Shown in pieces: positions 4,526 through 5,727 of a stretch of 5,727 bases of DNA; the stretch's first letter is position 1, and the number at the start of each line of letters is the position of its first letter. The notes under the pieces are model-generated. The model was given only the letters and a program-made list of their open reading frames with translations. It made no database searches and was not told the DNA's origin. The stretch comes from Planctomycetota bacterium (lineage in GTDB: Bacteria > Planctomycetota > UBA11346). The stretch spans positions 1 through 5,727 of the forward strand of contig JACDGQ010000228.1 in the NCBI GenBank assembly GCA_013821615.1, given 5' to 3'. The position numbers and the translations under genes are program-made.

Positions 4526-5326
4526 CTATTCGCGGCGCCCGGCGAACAGCGCCTCGCGCTGCAGGTCGCGGCCGTGCTCCTGCAGGAAGGGCACCAGGCG
4601 CTCGAGGGCGGTGCGCGCGCCGCGGTCGTTGGCCTGCTCGATGAACTGGTGGCCGAGGCCGCTGAGCACGGCGAAGGTGCTCGACTCGTTGGCTTCGACG
4701 ACGCGGGCGTGCAGGCGCTGGGCGATGCGCGCCGGCACCTCCTCATCGCTGTCGCCGTGCAGCAGCAGCAGCGGCGGGAAGCCGTCGGCCTTGAGGTGCA
4801 TGGGACTGAGCTCGTGGCGATGGGTGCCGGCGAACTGGTCGAGGGCGCGCGCCACCGGCGCGGTGATGCCTTCCCAGTGCTCGAGGGTCGGGCTGACGCC
4901 GCAGGCGGCCACGCCGCGCACGCGCACCTGCAGCACCTTCTCCTCGCCGAGCTGGGCCGCCGCGGTCAGGGCGAGCAGGCTGCCGGCGCCGCTGCCCAGC
5001 AGGATGATGGCATTGCCGCCCAGGCCGGCGACCGCGGCCTCCTCGAGGGCTTTGGATGCGCCCAGCTTGATGTCGTCGACCGTCTCTTGGCCGTAGCGGG
5101 CACCATCCCCGAGCAGCCGGTAGCCGAGCGCCGCCGAGGCGAAGCCGGCCTCGGCCAGGGCCAAGCAGAAGGGCCGCAGGTCCTCGTGCCGGCCGTGCGT
5201 CCACCAGCCGCCGTGGACCACCACCACCAGCACGCCGCTGGCGGGCTTTTCAGGCACGAACAGATCGTAGTGCTGGCGCGCATGCGCACCGTAGGCGAGG
5301 CGGAGGGAGGCGCGGAGATCGGGCAT
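4526..5326 (-). CDS. Alpha/beta-hydrolase-fold protein, likely altered nucleophile
   Basis: The 266-residue protein has the layout of a small carboxylesterase of the BD-FAE/HSL-like type. The oxyanion-hole motif VVVHGGWW is at 35-42, GYRLLG at 69-73 sits where family members have NYRL, and the nucleophile elbow is ILLGSGAGS (108-116). SPMHLKADGFPPLLLLHGDSDEEVP (174-198) carries the probable acid Asp194, and GLGHQF (224-228) the catalytic His226. The elbow is odd: family members read G-x-S-x-G, but here G111-S-G-A-G115 puts Gly113 where Ser should be, with Ser112 shifted by one. It may be a pseudo-hydrolase, unless Ser112 or Ser116 substitutes. No signal peptide is seen, so it is probably cytoplasmic. 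ATG 5326 fits homology, but the sequence before it is pyrimidine-rich with no Shine-Dalgarno. It lies downstream of argS on the same strand, 281 bp away. Confidence 0.88.
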   Translation of the reverse strand: MPDLRASLRLAYGAHARQHYDLFVPEKPASGVLVVVVHGGWWTHGRHEDLRPFCLALAEAGFASAALGYRLLGDGARYGQETVDDIKLGASKALEEAAVAGLGGNAIILLGSGAGSLLALTAAAQLGEEKVLQVRVRGVAACGVSPTLEHWEGITAPVARALDQFAGTHRHELSPMHLKADGFPPLLLLHGDSDEEVPARIAQRLHARVVEANESSTFAVLSGLGHQFIEQANDRGARTALERLVPFLQEHGRDLQREALFAGRRE

Positions 5327-5333
5327 GGGAGGG

Positions 5334-5424
5334 GGACCGGAGGGGAGAAGGGGACGGCAGGAGGGCGAAGGGGACAGCCGGAGGAGGGAGGCAGCAGGCA
5401 CCAGGCACGAGGGGGAAGGCGAGG
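5334..5424. repeat. Purine-rich degenerate heptads upstream of hydrolase
   Basis: Thirteen 7-bp units can be read here. The clearest run is GGAGGGA, GGCAGCA, GGCACCA, GGCACGA, GGGGGAA, GGCGAGG (5383-5424). Before it come units such as AGGGGAG, AAGGGGA, CGGCAGG, AGGGCGA and AGGGGAC. The array begins 7 bp from the hydrolase start codon, so in that gene's sense it is a pyrimidine-rich leader. It is partly complementary to the array at 5552-5607; for example GGGGACGGCAGGAGGG at 5351-5366 matches the reverse complement of that array at all but one position. Confidence 0.75.
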
Positions 5425-5443
5425 TCGAAGAACAGGGTGCAAT

Positions 5444-5510
5444 CTGGAATGTGCGGCTTCTGCATTTCCCGGGTGCGGTGGCAGCGTATGCGGCGTATTC
5501 CACGTTCCAG
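5444..5510. repeat. 10-bp inverted repeat in argS-hydrolase spacer
   Basis: CTGGAATGTG (5444-5453) and CACGTTCCAG (5501-5510) are complementary except for a T.G pair at 5450/5504. That pair would be a wobble in rightward RNA but an A.C mismatch in the leftward transcript that argS and the hydrolase would produce. It lies in the non-heptad spacer. It may be a protein-binding site or chance. Confidence 0.35.
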
Positions 5511-5551
5511 GTATGATGCGCCGCGGGCGGGACCGCGCTCAAATCACGAGT

Positions 5552-5607
5552 TGTCCCCTTCTTCCCTCCACCCCTCCGGCCGTCCCCGTCTTCCCTCCGC
5601 TGTCCCC
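5552..5607. repeat. Pyrimidine-rich heptads ending at the argS stop
   Basis: Eight consecutive units fill this block exactly: TGTCCCC, TTCTTCC, CTCCACC, CCTCCGG, CCGTCCC, CGTCTTC, CCTCCGC, TGTCCCC. The last base touches the argS stop codon (5608-5610 on the other strand). TGTCCCC and CCTCCGC also occur in the block upstream of tgt, linking the two arrays. In the argS transcript this is the purine-rich 3' untranslated sequence, which can pair with the array at 5334-5424. Confidence 0.8.
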
Positions 5608-5727
5608 TCACATCCGATCCGGCGCCCCCAGCCCCATCAGCCGCAGTCCTTCACCGAGCGCGCCGCGCGCCGCGCGCACCAGCGCCAGGCGGCTGGCCGA
5701 GACCGCGGCGTCGGCGCACAGCACGCG
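5608..5727 (-). CDS. argS: Arginyl-tRNA synthetase, C-terminal fragment
   Basis: Only the last 39 codons are inside the window; the gene continues beyond the right edge. ArgS is a class I aminoacyl-tRNA synthetase that charges tRNA-Arg in the cytoplasm. The visible part is the end of its anticodon-binding helical domain: SRLALVRAARGALGEGLRL, then MGLGAPDRM and TGA. This matches the family's conserved ending (RLxLxxAxxxVLxxGLxLLGxxAPExM), including the terminal Met. Catalytic motifs (HIGH, KMSK-like) lie outside the window. The fragment is intact to its stop, and heptad repeats start with the next base. Confidence 0.88.
   Translation of the reverse strand, partial: RVLCADAAVSASRLALVRAARGALGEGLRLMGLGAPDRM

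Noticed and set aside
5512..5517. Rightward promoter with -10 TATGAT
   Set aside because: The hexamer is good but there is no convincing -35, and no rightward gene follows within the window.
5327..5611. N-terminal extension of the hydrolase to ATG 5611
   Set aside because: It would overlap the argS stop and translate heptad repeats into Pro/Ser-rich sequence. Homology begins at MPDLRASL (5326).

Overview
This is a GC-rich bacterial segment. It carries parts of the translation and tRNA-modification machinery (tgt, rlmH, the 3' end of argS) and several envelope or unassigned genes. One product has a signal peptide and a C-terminal phenylalanine typical of an outer-membrane beta-barrel, so the host is diderm. 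The degenerate 7-bp repeats that fill most intergenic spaces suggest an environmental lineage, possibly of the PVC or a neighbouring phylum. The phylum cannot be fixed from this window.

Layout, left to right. Positions 1-353 are non-coding: a tandem 21-bp direct repeat that may be an insertion-sequence end, then two heptad-repeat blocks. tgt (354-1523, +) encodes a tRNA-guanine transglycosylase of the preQ1-using bacterial type. A heptad inverted repeat (1536-1682) separates it from rlmH (1714-2136, +), the 23S rRNA pseudouridine methyltransferase. A near-perfect 39-bp inverted repeat (2147-2343) fills the convergent gap to a small membrane-anchored protein (2345-2860, -). Thirteen heptad units (2945-3035) separate that gene from an outer-membrane barrel gene (3053-4018, -). 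A structured divergent intergenic region without heptads (4019-4297) contains a 15-bp palindrome and several hairpins. It leads to a 70-residue protein with a CCxxxCxxC motif (4298-4510, +). Only 15 bp away and convergent is an alpha/beta-hydrolase-fold gene (4526-5326, -) whose nucleophile elbow lacks serine at the expected position. A third heptad-rich gap (5327-5607) separates it from the C-terminus of arginyl-tRNA synthetase (5608-5727, -).

No coherent pathway links the genes beyond translation (Tgt modifies tRNA wobble bases, RlmH modifies helix 69 of 23S rRNA, ArgS charges tRNA-Arg). The most distinctive feature is the heptad system. In all four paired gaps a purine-rich heptad arm lies on the left, an 83-127-nt spacer follows, and a pyrimidine-rich arm lies on the right. 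The arms lie at or close to gene boundaries and can fold into long stems. Reading order is therefore the same from either strand.
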